Shown here one piece after another: positions 18,989 to 26,724 of a stretch of 53,917 bases of DNA. Origin of the DNA: an uncultured Prevotella sp. (lineage in GTDB: Bacteria; Bacteroidota; Bacteroidia; Bacteroidales; Bacteroidaceae). A program made the translations under genes and the position numbers. The DNA is taken from contig ONQB01000031.1 in NCBI GenBank assembly GCA_900319905.1, forward strand, positions 1-53,917, written 5' to 3'. A model generated the notes under the pieces. That model was not told the origin of the DNA. It made no database searches and saw only the letters and a list, made by a program, of their open reading frames with translations. Every line of letters starts with the position of its first letter. Positions within the stretch are counted from its first letter, which is position 1.

Positions 18989-20173
18989 ATGGGAAAGAAG
19001 ATAACAGACCATGTGACGTGGGTCGGCAAGATCGACTGGGAGCTCAAGCACTTCCATGGCGATGAGCTGTCGACTCACTTCGGATCCAGCTACAACGCTT
19101 ACCTGCTGCGCGACAAGAAGAACGTGCTCATCGACACGGTGTGGACGCCCTACGACCATGAGTTCGTGGCCCATCTCAAAGAGGTCATCGACTTGAAGGA
19201 CATCGATTACATCGTGATGAACCACAATGAGAACGACCACAGCGGCGCGCTGCCTGCACTCATGGCCGAGATACCCGACACACCCATCTACTGCACCAAG
19301 AAAGGTGAGATGATCCTGCGCGGGCTCTATCATAAGGACTGGCACTTCGTCAACGTCAAGACCGGCGACACCCTCAACGTGGGCGACAACACGCTCCACT
19401 TCGTGGAATGCCCGATGTGCCACTGGCCCGACACCATGGTGACCTACGCCGACAAGGAGCAGATACTCTTCTCCAACGACGTCTTCGGACAGCACTATGC
19501 CACTGAGAGTCTCTACGATGACACGGTGAAACTGTGCGACGTGATGCACGAGGCTGAGAAGTACTATGCCAACATCCTCAACATCTACAACCCGATGGTG
19601 AAGAAAAAGGTGGATGAGATCATTGGCATGAACCTCCCGCTGAAGCTCATCGCTCCGTCACACGGCGTGATCTGGCGCCATCACATCGACGACATCCTCA
19701 AGCGCTACCAGGAGTGGGACGTTGACTATCAGACCAATCAGATCACCATCATCTACGACACGATGTGGCAGGCCACACGCCATATGGCTGAGGCCATCGC
19801 CTATGGCATCCAGCAACAGGATCCCGATGTGCGCGTGGTGCTGATGAACGCGGTGAAGGATGACAAGAACGATATTCTGCTCGAGGTGTTCCGCTCCAAG
19901 GCGATCGTCGTGGGCTCACCCACGGTCAACCTCGGTATGACCTTCGCCATCGCCGGCATCCTGGAGATGATCCACGGCATGCGCTTCAAGAACAAGCGTG
20001 CCGCAGCCTTCGGGTCCATCGGATGGGGCGGCGGTGCCGAGAAGCGCATCCAGCAACGGCTGGAGGAAGCAGGCTTCGGCATCATCACCGATCCGCTGAA
20101 GGTGAAATGGGCTCCCGACGAGCAGGCTGAACAACAGTGCCGCGAGTGGGGTAAAGTCATCGCACAATCATAG
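18989..20173 (+). CDS. FprA-type flavodiiron protein (A-type flavoprotein)
   Basis: A 394-residue class A flavodiiron protein, the normal full length for the two-domain form. The N-terminal metallo-beta-lactamase-like domain (about 1-250) carries the diiron motif H79-N-E81-N-D83-H84 followed by SGALP, plus later ligands in ECPMCHWPD and SHGVIWRHH. The C-terminal flavodoxin domain begins near residue 256 (ITIIYDTMWQATRHMAEAI) and contains GSPTVNLGMTF and FGSIGWGGGAEKR for FMN binding. It reduces O2 to water and/or NO to N2O with electrons from the adjacent rubredoxin. The start lies 3 bp after the rubredoxin stop, and the next gene starts 4 bp after its own stop, giving a compact three-gene operon. 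Confidence 0.95.
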   Translation: MGKKITDHVTWVGKIDWELKHFHGDELSTHFGSSYNAYLLRDKKNVLIDTVWTPYDHEFVAHLKEVIDLKDIDYIVMNHNENDHSGALPALMAEIPDTPIYCTKKGEMILRGLYHKDWHFVNVKTGDTLNVGDNTLHFVECPMCHWPDTMVTYADKEQILFSNDVFGQHYATESLYDDTVKLCDVMHEAEKYYANILNIYNPMVKKKVDEIIGMNLPLKLIAPSHGVIWRHHIDDILKRYQEWDVDYQTNQITIIYDTMWQATRHMAEAIAYGIQQQDPDVRVVLMNAVKDDKNDILLEVFRSKAIVVGSPTVNLGMTFAIAGILEMIHGMRFKNKRAAAFGSIGWGGGAEKRIQQRLEEAGFGIITDPLKVKWAPDEQAEQQCREWGKVIAQS

Positions 20174-20177
20174 CAAC

Positions 20178-20810
20178 ATGAGAAAACAACTGATGCTTGC
20201 CCTGTTGCTCCTCTTGGGACTGGCTAAAGGCTTCGCTCAGGAGCCGAAACCCGTCGAAGGACGCAGCAACTACGGAGCCGTGATGTTCGTGGCTCCTGAA
20301 CCGGCCATCATGATCGCCACTTACGACAAGGACAACAATCCCGACGTGATGATGGCGGCATGGGGCTGTCAGTCAGACGGCGACAAGGTAATGATCCATC
20401 TGTCCGACCATCAGACCACCGACAACCTCCGACTGAAGAAAGCGTTCACGATGAGCTTCGCCACGAAGGCGACCATCGCTCAGAGCGACTACTTCGGTGA
20501 GGTGAGTGCCCGTGAGGTGAAGGACAAGGTGGCCCGCGTGGGATTCACGCAGCATAAGTCGCCCAATGTCGACGCCCCTATCATCGACCAGTACCCAGTG
20601 GCGCTGGAGTGCGTGGTGGAAAGCTTCAACGACGGCGTGCTCATCGGCAGGGTGGTCAACACCAGTGCCAAGAGCGACGTGGTGGATGCCGAGGGTAACA
20701 TCGACTTGGGTAAGATGGAGGCCGTGGCCTTCGATCCGATCAACAACACCTATCGCGTCATTGGTGACGTGGTGGGACATGCGTGGAAGTCTGGAGATAT
20801 CTATAAATAG
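20178..20810 (+). CDS. Exported flavin reductase-like FMN-binding split-barrel protein
   Basis: A 210-residue protein with an apparent signal peptide (MRKQLMLALLLLLGLAKGFAQ), then a flavin reductase-like split barrel: PAIMIATYDKDNNPDVMMAA, HLSDHQTTDNL, FTMSFATKA, and a typical VGFTQHKS...DAPIIDQYPVALEC segment. Cytoplasmic relatives bind FMN and supply or transfer electrons. Here the hydrophobic N-terminus predicts export to the periplasm; there is no lipobox Cys. It follows the flavodiiron gene by 4 bp, so it probably belongs to the same electron-transfer unit, although its likely location differs from that of its partners. A cytoplasmic form starting at a later Met (MFVAPEP) would cut into the fold, so I keep the long form. 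Exact reaction unknown. Confidence 0.8.
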   Translation: MRKQLMLALLLLLGLAKGFAQEPKPVEGRSNYGAVMFVAPEPAIMIATYDKDNNPDVMMAAWGCQSDGDKVMIHLSDHQTTDNLRLKKAFTMSFATKATIAQSDYFGEVSAREVKDKVARVGFTQHKSPNVDAPIIDQYPVALECVVESFNDGVLIGRVVNTSAKSDVVDAEGNIDLGKMEAVAFDPINNTYRVIGDVVGHAWKSGDIYK

Positions 20811-20898
20811 TTATTATATAAATATTTAAAAGTTAAACAGCTCCAAATCTTTTACGAAAAACACGCAACGGCACTTTTTCAGGAGGGTGCCAACAGTT

Positions 20899-20948
20899 AG
20901 GCCGGTACACGTCCTTTCCTTATTGCGGGAAAGAATGGGTACCGGCCT
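20899..20948 (+). terminator. Hairpin terminator after flavin reductase gene
   Basis: AGGCCGGTAC (20899-20908) pairs with GTACCGGCCT (20939-20948), with extra pairing CCTTTCC/GGGAAAG inside, followed by TTCTCT. It lies about 90 bp after the stop of the operon's last gene. Confidence 0.7.
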
Positions 20949-20954
20949 TTCTCT

Positions 20955-21060
20955 AGCACCACCCCCGCGCGAAGCGCGGACCTAGCACCTCCAGCCCCAC
21001 CCCCGCGCTTCGCGCGGTTCCCTCCCCCACCTAGGGGAGGGCTTTATTTGTATTGCTTAA
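20955..21060 (+). repeat. Double-hairpin intergenic element, copy a
   Basis: Contains CCACCCCCGCGC, a GC palindrome (CGCGCTTCGCGCG), CCCTCCCCCACCTAGGGGAGGG and the tail TTGTATTGCTTAACC. A partial duplicate of the first half (20959-20980) precedes it. It is the first of about ten copies in this window. Confidence 0.85.
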
Positions 21061-21068
21061 CCATAAGA

Positions 21069-21500
21069 CAGAACCCCCAAGGGGGTTCTATCCTGCATTA
21101 TTCATAGAGATTATTATTCATAAGAATATCCATGAATTGGATATATGTAATGGTTTGATTAGAACCCCAATGGTTTGATTAGAACCCCCTTGTGGGGTTC
21201 CGGCAACATAGCGAGGGGATGAGGTGAGCGTAGCGAGCCTCTTCCCCTCGTAGCATGGATGGGGATAAAATAAATCGCTACCCCCTTGGGGGTTGCGGCA
21301 ATGTCGAATATATGGCATGTCGTCCGTGTACTCGTTGCATGATGATGATTATGAATGCACCACCTTGATATTTCCGCAACCCCCAAGGGGGTAGCGAATT
21401 AACGTAACTGCGATACGGTACGAGGGGAATCGCTTCATTCGCTGTCGCTCATTCGCTCATCCCCTCGCTATGATGCCGGAACCCCCAAGGGGGTTCTGCG
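21069..21500. repeat. Cluster of AACCCCC/GGGGGTT palindromes
   Basis: This gene-free stretch holds at least five copies of a short palindrome of the form GAACCCCCAAGGGGGTTC (near 21069, 21180, 21279, 21375 and 21477), plus two larger stem-loops with arms CGAGGGGAT and CCCCTCG (21211-21249 and 21420-21467). One more copy occurs at 41558-41577. No coding sequence is supported here. Confidence 0.8.
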
Positions 21501-21524
21501 CTTAGGTTCGAGGGATGTGGCTGG

Positions 21525-21598
21525 TATAGCAATGCAATTAAAGCCCTCCCCTGTGTGGGGGAGGGTCCGTTCGCTTCAGCGAACGGGGGTGGGGCACT
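21525..21598 (-). repeat. Double-hairpin element, copy b, overlapping xerD 3' end
   Basis: In minus orientation: GCCCCACCCCC, palindrome TTCGCTTCAGCGAA, CCCTCCCCCACACAGGGGAGGG and the tail TTGCATTGCTATACC. The xerD stop codon (21576-21578) lies inside the first palindrome. Confidence 0.85.
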
Positions 21599-22670
21599 TC
21601 TTGTTGTATTTGATATTCCTCGGATGGTGCAGGAGGATCTCCTGGCGCAGGGACTCGTCGTCGAGATGGGTGTAGATCTCCGTGGTACCGATGTCTGCAT
21701 GACCGAGGAGCGCCTGGATGACACGCAGGTCGGCACCACCCTTGAGCAGAGCGGTGGCGAAGCTATGGCGCAACGTATGGGGCGAGATGGTCTTGGTGAT
21801 GCCGGCTGCCTCGGCCTGCCGCTTGACCATGATGAGGATCATCGTGCGTGTGAGGTGGTGACCGCGACGGTTGAGGAAGACATAATCCTCCTCACCCTTC
21901 TTGATGTCCATCTTGTTGCGGTCGTCAAACCACAGTTCGAGTTCGTGGATGGCACGGTCGGAGATGGGGATGAGACGCTCCTTATTGCCTTTGCCGATGA
22001 CGCGGATGAACCGTTGTTTGAGAAACAGGTCGGAGAGCTTGAGGTTGGTGAGCTCCGACACACGCAGGCCGCAGGAGAAGAACACCTCGATGATGGCGCG
22101 GTTGCGTTGTCCTTCGTTTGTCGTCAGGTCGATGCTGTCCTCGAGTCGGTCCACCTCCGCTGTCGTCAGGTATTCCGGCAGATGCTGTGGCAGGTGAGGC
22201 GACTCAAGCAGTTCGGTGGGGTCGATCTCCAGGTAACCGTCGAGTTCCAGATAGTGATAGAACGACCGCACGCCGGCCAGTACGCGTGCCTGTGATTTGG
22301 CGCTGAGCCCATGCTCACGCAGCGATCCTGCGAAGAGCTGCAGGTCGTCAAGTGTTACCGACAGTGCGTCAAGGTGGTGCTCATTGAGATAACGTGTCAG
22401 CCAGCCGATGTCGTGCTGGTAGGCGTCGATGGTGTTGGGCGAGTAGCCACGTTCGAGTTTCAGATAACGCAGGTAACGCCGCATGATGCCCGAGGATGAA
22501 GAGGATGAAGGCGATTGGGATGCGGACGTGGCAGAAGCCTCAGAATTGGCTTCTGTTGCTTCTGTGGCGGGTGGCTCTGACCCGGCTGGTTCGTCCACGG
22601 GTTGGTGCGAGAGGCTCGCTTCCATGTTATTTTCGGGTTGATGATGTATTATTTCGTCGTTGTCGCTCAT
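21576..22670 (-). CDS. xerD: XerD-type tyrosine recombinase
   Basis: A 364-residue tyrosine recombinase of the Xer family, which resolves chromosome dimers at dif. All catalytic residues are visible: Arg203 (CGLRVSELTNL), Lys227 (GKGNKER), His298 and Arg301 (HTLRHSFAT), His324 (LLGHADIGTT) and the nucleophile Tyr333. The SAM-like DNA-binding domain runs from about residue 62. Residues 1-61 are an acidic Ser/Ala/Glu-rich, probably disordered extension beyond the usual ~300-residue length; Met63 would give the standard protein, so the long start is uncertain. The C-terminal tail CPTPVR is encoded by a dispersed palindromic element rather than by family sequence. It diverges from aroQ. Phage or transposon integrase is less likely because of the overall Xer-like sequence and location. 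Confidence 0.9.
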   Translation of the reverse strand: MSDNDEIIHHQPENNMEASLSHQPVDEPAGSEPPATEATEANSEASATSASQSPSSSSSSGIMRRYLRYLKLERGYSPNTIDAYQHDIGWLTRYLNEHHLDALSVTLDDLQLFAGSLREHGLSAKSQARVLAGVRSFYHYLELDGYLEIDPTELLESPHLPQHLPEYLTTAEVDRLEDSIDLTTNEGQRNRAIIEVFFSCGLRVSELTNLKLSDLFLKQRFIRVIGKGNKERLIPISDRAIHELELWFDDRNKMDIKKGEEDYVFLNRRGHHLTRTMILIMVKRQAEAAGITKTISPHTLRHSFATALLKGGADLRVIQALLGHADIGTTEIYTHLDDESLRQEILLHHPRNIKYNKKCPTPVR

Positions 22671-22688
22671 TAGTCAAAACAATTTGTT

Positions 22689-22696
22689 TAACTTTG
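22689..22696 (+). promoter_or_regulatory. Promoter -7 box for aroQ
   Basis: TAACTTTG fits TAnnTTTG and is followed by CATCAGA, as in the strong promoter at 46889. No well-spaced TTTG -33 box is evident. It is positioned about 75 bp upstream of aroQ. Confidence 0.5.
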
Positions 22697-22769
22697 CATC
22701 AGACAGCCGTGTGCTTCCTGCTCATGGAAGTGCCGGACTGCCCAATGCAAAATTACGAAATCAATTTGA

Positions 22770-23207
22770 ATGGTGATGAAGAAAATTCAGATTATCAATG
22801 GTCCCAACCTTAATTTATTGGGTGTGCGTGAGCCGGGCATCTACGGCAGCAGCTCGTTTGACGATTTCCTGCCGGTTCTGCGCCAGCGTCATCCTGGAGT
22901 TGAGATTGACTATTTCCAGAGCAACATTGAGGGTGAGCTTATCAACCGCATGCAGGAGGTGGGGTTCAGCTACGACGGCATTGTGCTCAATGCCGGTGCC
23001 TACACGCACACGAGCATTGCGCTGCTTGACTGCATCCGGTCGCTGAAGTGTCCTGTGGTGGAGGTGCATATCAGCAACGTGCACAAGCGTGAGGAGTACC
23101 GCCATCACTCTATGATCTCAGCCGGTTGCCTGGGTGTGATCTGTGGTTTTGGACTTGAGAGTTACGAGTTGGCCGTTCAAGGTCTGCTGTCCCATTCAAA
23201 GGAATGA
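22770..23207 (+). CDS. aroQ: Type II 3-dehydroquinate dehydratase
   Basis: A 145-residue type II dehydroquinase, the third step of the shikimate pathway (3-dehydroquinate to 3-dehydroshikimate), cytosolic and normally a dodecamer. The family signature IINGPNLNLLGVREPGIYG carries the catalytic Arg20 and Tyr25; LNAGAYTHTS and VEVHISN supply the substrate-binding Asn/His residues, with His100 as general acid, and Arg111 lies in the REEYRHHS segment. The ATG at 22776 is an equally plausible start two codons later. The stop overlaps the next gene by ATGA, so the two are translationally coupled. Confidence 0.96.
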   Translation: MVMKKIQIINGPNLNLLGVREPGIYGSSSFDDFLPVLRQRHPGVEIDYFQSNIEGELINRMQEVGFSYDGIVLNAGAYTHTSIALLDCIRSLKCPVVEVHISNVHKREEYRHHSMISAGCLGVICGFGLESYELAVQGLLSHSKE

Positions 23208-23932
23208 ACGAGGAAGCACTTGAGGCGTATATCGACGCCCACGTAGATGCGGAGGACGACTACCTCTACCGGTTGTGGCGTGCGACGAATGTGCACACCA
23301 TCCACGGCAGGATGGTGAGTGGTCATCTGCAGGGACGGTTGTTGAAGATGCTGGTGATGATGCAGCGCCCCAGCAATGTGCTGGAGGTGGGCACGTTCTC
23401 CGGCTACTCGGCCATCTGCATGGCTGAGGGACTGAAACAGCTCGACGAGGAAGCCCATACGGGTGTGTCGCGCCGGTTGTATACGTTTGAGATCAACGAT
23501 GAGATGGAGGACTTCACCCGCCCTTGGATAGAAGGGTCCGCGGTGGCATCGTATATTGACTTCCGCATTGGCGATGCCATCCAGGAGGCGCCGCGGCTGG
23601 GCGTGAGGTTTGACATGGCGTTTGTCGACGGTGACAAGCGCACGTATGTGGAGACCTATGATGCCGTGTTGCCGTTGATGAACGAGGGTGGTTTGATTCT
23701 TGCCGACAACACGCTGTGGGACGGGCATGTGGTAGACCCGGCCTATGACCACGACCAGCAGACGCTGGGCATCCGCCGGTTTAATGATTATATTAAACAA
23801 GACCGCCGCGTAGAGGAGGTGATTGTTCCTATACGTGACGGACTGACGATGATAAGGGTGAAGCCCCACCCCCGCGCGCTTAAGCGCGCGGACCCTCCCC
23901 CACCTAGGGGAGGGCTAGTTTCCATTGCTTAA
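23204..23932 (+). CDS. Class I SAM-dependent O-methyltransferase
   Basis: A 242-residue methyltransferase of the caffeoyl-CoA/catechol O-methyltransferase-like family (Methyltransf_3). Visible motifs: VLEVGTFSGYSAI (SAM-binding motif I, about residues 60-72), YTFEIN, FDMAFVDGDKRTYVE (about 137-151, metal-binding Asp) and ILADNTLWDG. The family core ends at DGLTMIRVK (about residue 222). The last ~20 residues (PHPRALKRADPPPPRGGL and on) are encoded by a double-hairpin repeat element and are not part of the family. The start overlaps the aroQ stop by 4 bp. The substrate in bacteria of this group is unknown. Confidence 0.9.
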   Translation: MNEEALEAYIDAHVDAEDDYLYRLWRATNVHTIHGRMVSGHLQGRLLKMLVMMQRPSNVLEVGTFSGYSAICMAEGLKQLDEEAHTGVSRRLYTFEINDEMEDFTRPWIEGSAVASYIDFRIGDAIQEAPRLGVRFDMAFVDGDKRTYVETYDAVLPLMNEGGLILADNTLWDGHVVDPAYDHDQQTLGIRRFNDYIKQDRRVEEVIVPIRDGLTMIRVKPHPRALKRADPPPPRGGLVSIA

Positions 23933-23934
23933 CC
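23862..23934 (+). repeat. Double-hairpin element, copy c, inside O-methyltransferase 3' end
   Basis: AGCCCCACCCC, the long palindrome CGCGCGCTTAAGCGCGCG, CCCTCCCCCACCTAGGGGAGGG and the tail TTGCTTAACC. It encodes the final ~20 codons and the stop of the methyltransferase gene. Confidence 0.88.
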
Positions 23935-23939
23935 ATAAG

Positions 23940-23979
23940 AAAAGCCCCACTCCCGCGTAATGTTGGGAGTGGGGCTTTT
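23940..23979. terminator. Bidirectional intrinsic terminator
   Basis: AAAAGCCCCACTCCC (23940-23954) pairs perfectly with GGGAGTGGGGCTTTT (23965-23979). The A and T runs on both sides let it work on both strands, between the convergent methyltransferase and permease genes. Confidence 0.88.
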
Positions 23980-24032
23980 CCTATTTTATAGTATTGATGC
24001 CCCACCTATTATTTCGTAGGAGTGAGGTTCTT

Positions 24033-24105
24033 GGTATAGCAATGCAAACTGACCTTCCCCATTTGGGGGAGGGAGCTCGGCGCTTTAGCGCCGAGGGGTG
24101 GGGCT
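24033..24105 (-). repeat. Double-hairpin element, copy d, at permease stop codon
   Basis: In minus orientation: AGCCCCACCCC, palindrome CGGCGCTAAAGCGCCG, CTCCCCCAAATGGGGAAGG and tail TTGCATTGCTATACC. The AG of its first bases is the AG of the permease TAG stop (24104-24106). Confidence 0.88.
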
Positions 24106-25330
24106 ACAACAATTTCCTGCTGAGTGACCTCACCGGGTACCACACGGCGAGCCAGCCTGCCACGATGACGGTGACGAAGATGATAAGCACGTCGGTGTAG
24201 TGTACGCTGACGGGGTAGGCGTTGATGATGAACGTACCGTCGGCATTGCCCATGCGCACGAAGCCGAATTGCTGTTGGAGCAGACAGAGCAGCAGGCCGA
24301 TGGCGATGCCCAGGATAGCGCCGATGACCGTGATGAGACGGCCCTCAAGCATGAAGATGCGGGTGATGTCGTGGTCGGTGGCACCGAGGTTGCGCAACGT
24401 CACCACGTCGTCTTTCTTGTCGATGATCAGCATGGACAACGACCCGATGATGTTGAAGCATGCCACGACGAGGATGAACGTCAGGAAGAGGTATGCCATG
24501 AGCTTCTCGATGTTCATGATCTTGAACGTGTCCTGTTGCTGTTCATAGCGGTCGAGCACCTTGTATCTGTCTCCTGCGATTTCCTTCATCTCGCTCTTCA
24601 CGGCATCGAAGTCAGAGCCGGGTTTGAGACGCAGCTCCAGTGCGGTGATTTTACCGGGTTGGTCGAAGAGCCGTCGGGCGAAGCTGAGGCTTGTGAGGAT
24701 GTAGTTCTTGTCGTATTTGCTTTGGTTGACGGCAAACACGACGCCGGAGGAGAGCAGTGAGTCGACGACGAAGCCATCCTGCGGGTTGCTCAGGTCGAGC
24801 TGTCCTTGCCGACGGGGTGCATAGACGCGCAGGTAGTTGTCCCATCGTGCCCCTGTTCCCAGTTGTGCAGACAGTCGGATGCCGGGTGTGCCGAAGTCGA
24901 GGTTGGCCGTGTGCAGTTCAAAGTGTCCGTCACCATAGAGTATCTCCGTGATGTGGGTCAGGTCGGCGAAGTTGTCGTCGACACCTTTGATGGTCACCAT
25001 GGCCTGGTGGCCGTTGTAGACAGCCATGGCCATGTCCTGCAGCGTCTCTGTGGCTACCTCCACCTGTGGCAGGCGGCGTATCTTAGTGAGCACGGGGTCG
25101 TTGGCCGGGGCTGTCTTACCCATGACCGGCACCACCTTGATCTGCGGGTCGAAGTTGGTGAAGAAACTGGCCACGAGGTCCTGGAAACCATTGAACACCG
25201 ACATCACCACGACGAGGGCGGTGGTGGCGACGGCGACACCAATGACGGAGATCAGTGAGATGACGTTGATGGCGTGTGTCTTCTTCTTGGAGAACAGGTA
25301 GCGACGGGCGATGAAGAAGGGGTAGTTCAT
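24104..25330 (-). CDS. LolC/E-like ABC transporter permease (FtsX/MacB type)
   Basis: A 408-residue inner-membrane permease of the LolCE/FtsX family. Layout: short cytoplasmic start with FIARRYLFSKKK, TM1 (about 21-45, ISLISVIGVAVATTALVVVM), a large periplasmic MacB-PCD-like domain (about 46-265), then three C-terminal membrane segments (LFLTFILVVACFNIIG, VIGAILGIAIGLLLCLL and VLIIFVTVIVAGWLAVW). The FARRYLxSKKKxxxINxI start is typical of the lipoprotein-releasing LolC/E permeases, which detach lipoproteins from the inner membrane for delivery to the outer membrane. The LolD-like ATPase is not in the window. Its start overlaps the rbfA stop by 4 bp (ATGA), so they are co-translated. Confidence 0.88.
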   Translation of the reverse strand: MNYPFFIARRYLFSKKKTHAINVISLISVIGVAVATTALVVVMSVFNGFQDLVASFFTNFDPQIKVVPVMGKTAPANDPVLTKIRRLPQVEVATETLQDMAMAVYNGHQAMVTIKGVDDNFADLTHITEILYGDGHFELHTANLDFGTPGIRLSAQLGTGARWDNYLRVYAPRRQGQLDLSNPQDGFVVDSLLSSGVVFAVNQSKYDKNYILTSLSFARRLFDQPGKITALELRLKPGSDFDAVKSEMKEIAGDRYKVLDRYEQQQDTFKIMNIEKLMAYLFLTFILVVACFNIIGSLSMLIIDKKDDVVTLRNLGATDHDITRIFMLEGRLITVIGAILGIAIGLLLCLLQQQFGFVRMGNADGTFIINAYPVSVHYTDVLIIFVTVIVAGWLAVWYPVRSLSRKLL

Positions 25331-25662
25331 TTCTTCAGCAATTCATCAATATGGTCGATGTAGTCGAGGCTGTCGTCGATGAAGAAGCGCAGCTCCGGGA
25401 TGATGCGCAGTTGGTTGTGCACGCGTCGTCCGAGTTCGTAGCGAATGGACTTCTCGTTGTTGCGTATGTTCTCGATGAGTTCATTGGCTTTCTCTGACGG
25501 GAAGATGCTGAGGTAAGCCGTGCAGATGCTCAGGTCGGGGCTGATGCGCACACGTGTGACGCTGACCAGTATGCCGTGAGTCTGGCGGGTCTGACTCTGG
25601 AAGATCTCGGCGAGCTCTTTCTGGAGCAGGCGTGAGATGCGGTTCTGTCTTGTTTCTTGCAT
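25327..25662 (-). CDS. rbfA: Ribosome-binding factor A
   Basis: A 111-residue RbfA, a KH-fold factor that matures the 16S rRNA 5' end of the 30S subunit. Typical features: QNRISRLLQKELAEIF near the start, VSVTRVRISPDLSICTAYLSIFP in the middle, and the closing ELRFFIDDSLDYIDHIDELL. The ATG at 25662 gives the normal family length; the frame stays open for another ~24 codons upstream, but that sequence is unlike RbfA. The stop overlaps the permease start by 4 bp. Confidence 0.95.
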   Translation of the reverse strand: MQETRQNRISRLLQKELAEIFQSQTRQTHGILVSVTRVRISPDLSICTAYLSIFPSEKANELIENIRNNEKSIRYELGRRVHNQLRIIPELRFFIDDSLDYIDHIDELLKK

Positions 25663-25758
25663 AGTCGTTGGATAGTGTATCGCCTGAGCAGTCGTGTGTG
25701 GTCCGGTGTGCCGTGTGGCATCGTCGGCGCGCATGGCTGGCGCAGGCTTGTGGGTTGA

Positions 25759-26619
25759 TTACTCTTGGTTGCCCAGTTCCACGTGATGAGCCTCTACTTC
25801 TTCGTGGAGGAAGATGGTGGCGCTGTGCTTGAATTTCTCTGTGTTCTCGGTGGTGTAGTAGGTGACGGTGCCTCCTCGTGTGATGAGCTGCTCCATGTCG
25901 TTGTGGCGCAGCAGGTAGTCTTTGAGGCTGGTGGCCACGTACTCACCTTGCGGCACGATGCGTATGCCGGGTTGCGTGTACTTCACGATCTTCGGCATGA
26001 GCAGTGGGAAGTGTGTGCATCCGAGGATGATGGTGTCGATGTCCGGGTCTTTCTGCATGAGTTGGTCGATGCGCTTCTTGACGAAGTAGTCGGCGCCGGG
26101 GGAGTCGGCCTCGTCGTACTCGATGAGAGGCACCCAGAAGGGGCAGGCCTGTCCTGTGACCTTGATGTCGGGCCAGAGCTTGGCGATCTCCATGTCGTAG
26201 CTCTTGCTTTTGACGGTGCCTTCCGTGGCGAGCAGTCCGACGTGGTTGTTACGTGTGAGGTGTCCGATGACCTCGGCGGTGGGCCGGATGACGCCGAGCA
26301 CGCGCCGGTTGGGGTCCCATTGTGGGAGGTCGTTTTGTTGGATGGTGCGCAGGGCCTTAGCGGAGGCCGTGTTGCATCCGATGATGACGAGATGGCATCC
26401 CATCTCGAAGAGTTTCTGTACGGCTTGCCGTGTGAACTCATAGACGACGTCGAACGATCGTGGTCCGTAGGGCGCGCGTGCGTTGTCGCCGAGGTAGAGG
26501 TAGTCGTACTGTGGCAGCAGCTGGCGAATGCCATGCAGGATGGTAAGGCCACCGTAACCGCTGTCGAAGATGCCGATGGGCCCTGGGGCTGTCGGCAGAG
26601 ATAGAGCATTCTTTGTCAT
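25759..26619 (-). CDS. murI: Glutamate racemase
   Basis: A 286-residue glutamate racemase, making D-glutamate for peptidoglycan. Both catalytic cysteine loops are present: IIGCNTASAKAL and IILGCTHFPLL, along with the N-terminal GIFDSGYGGLTIL and the APYGPRS motif. I choose the ATG at 26619 (MTKNALSLPT), which gives normal length. The frame continues upstream through the 9-bp repeat tract as Tyr/Pro/Ala-rich sequence that is not part of the family. It is in the envelope gene cluster between a Skp-like gene and rbfA. Confidence 0.95.
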   Translation of the reverse strand: MTKNALSLPTAPGPIGIFDSGYGGLTILHGIRQLLPQYDYLYLGDNARAPYGPRSFDVVYEFTRQAVQKLFEMGCHLVIIGCNTASAKALRTIQQNDLPQWDPNRRVLGVIRPTAEVIGHLTRNNHVGLLATEGTVKSKSYDMEIAKLWPDIKVTGQACPFWVPLIEYDEADSPGADYFVKKRIDQLMQKDPDIDTIILGCTHFPLLMPKIVKYTQPGIRIVPQGEYVATSLKDYLLRHNDMEQLITRGGTVTYYTTENTEKFKHSATIFLHEEVEAHHVELGNQE

Positions 26620-26627
26620 AATCTTAG

Positions 26628-26724
26628 GGGATAGGCGGGGTAGGCACTGGTAGGCGGGGTAGGCGGGGTAGGCGCTGGTAGGCAACCATAGGCGGGGTAG
26701 GCGCTGGTAGGCGCTGGTAGGCAC
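26628..26724. repeat. 9/10-bp minisatellite tract 1
   Basis: About ten head-to-tail units of the forms GGCGGGGTA, GGCACTGGTA and GGCGCTGGTA fill the whole spacer between murI and the upstream skp-like gene. The tract starts immediately at that gene's stop codon (26725-26727). The same unit family recurs at 31284-31573. Confidence 0.88.

Noticed and set aside
26620-26724. N-terminal extension of MurI through the repeat tract
   Set aside because: The extra residues are repeat-encoded Tyr/Pro/Ala sequence, and the ATG at 26619 gives the normal family start and length.
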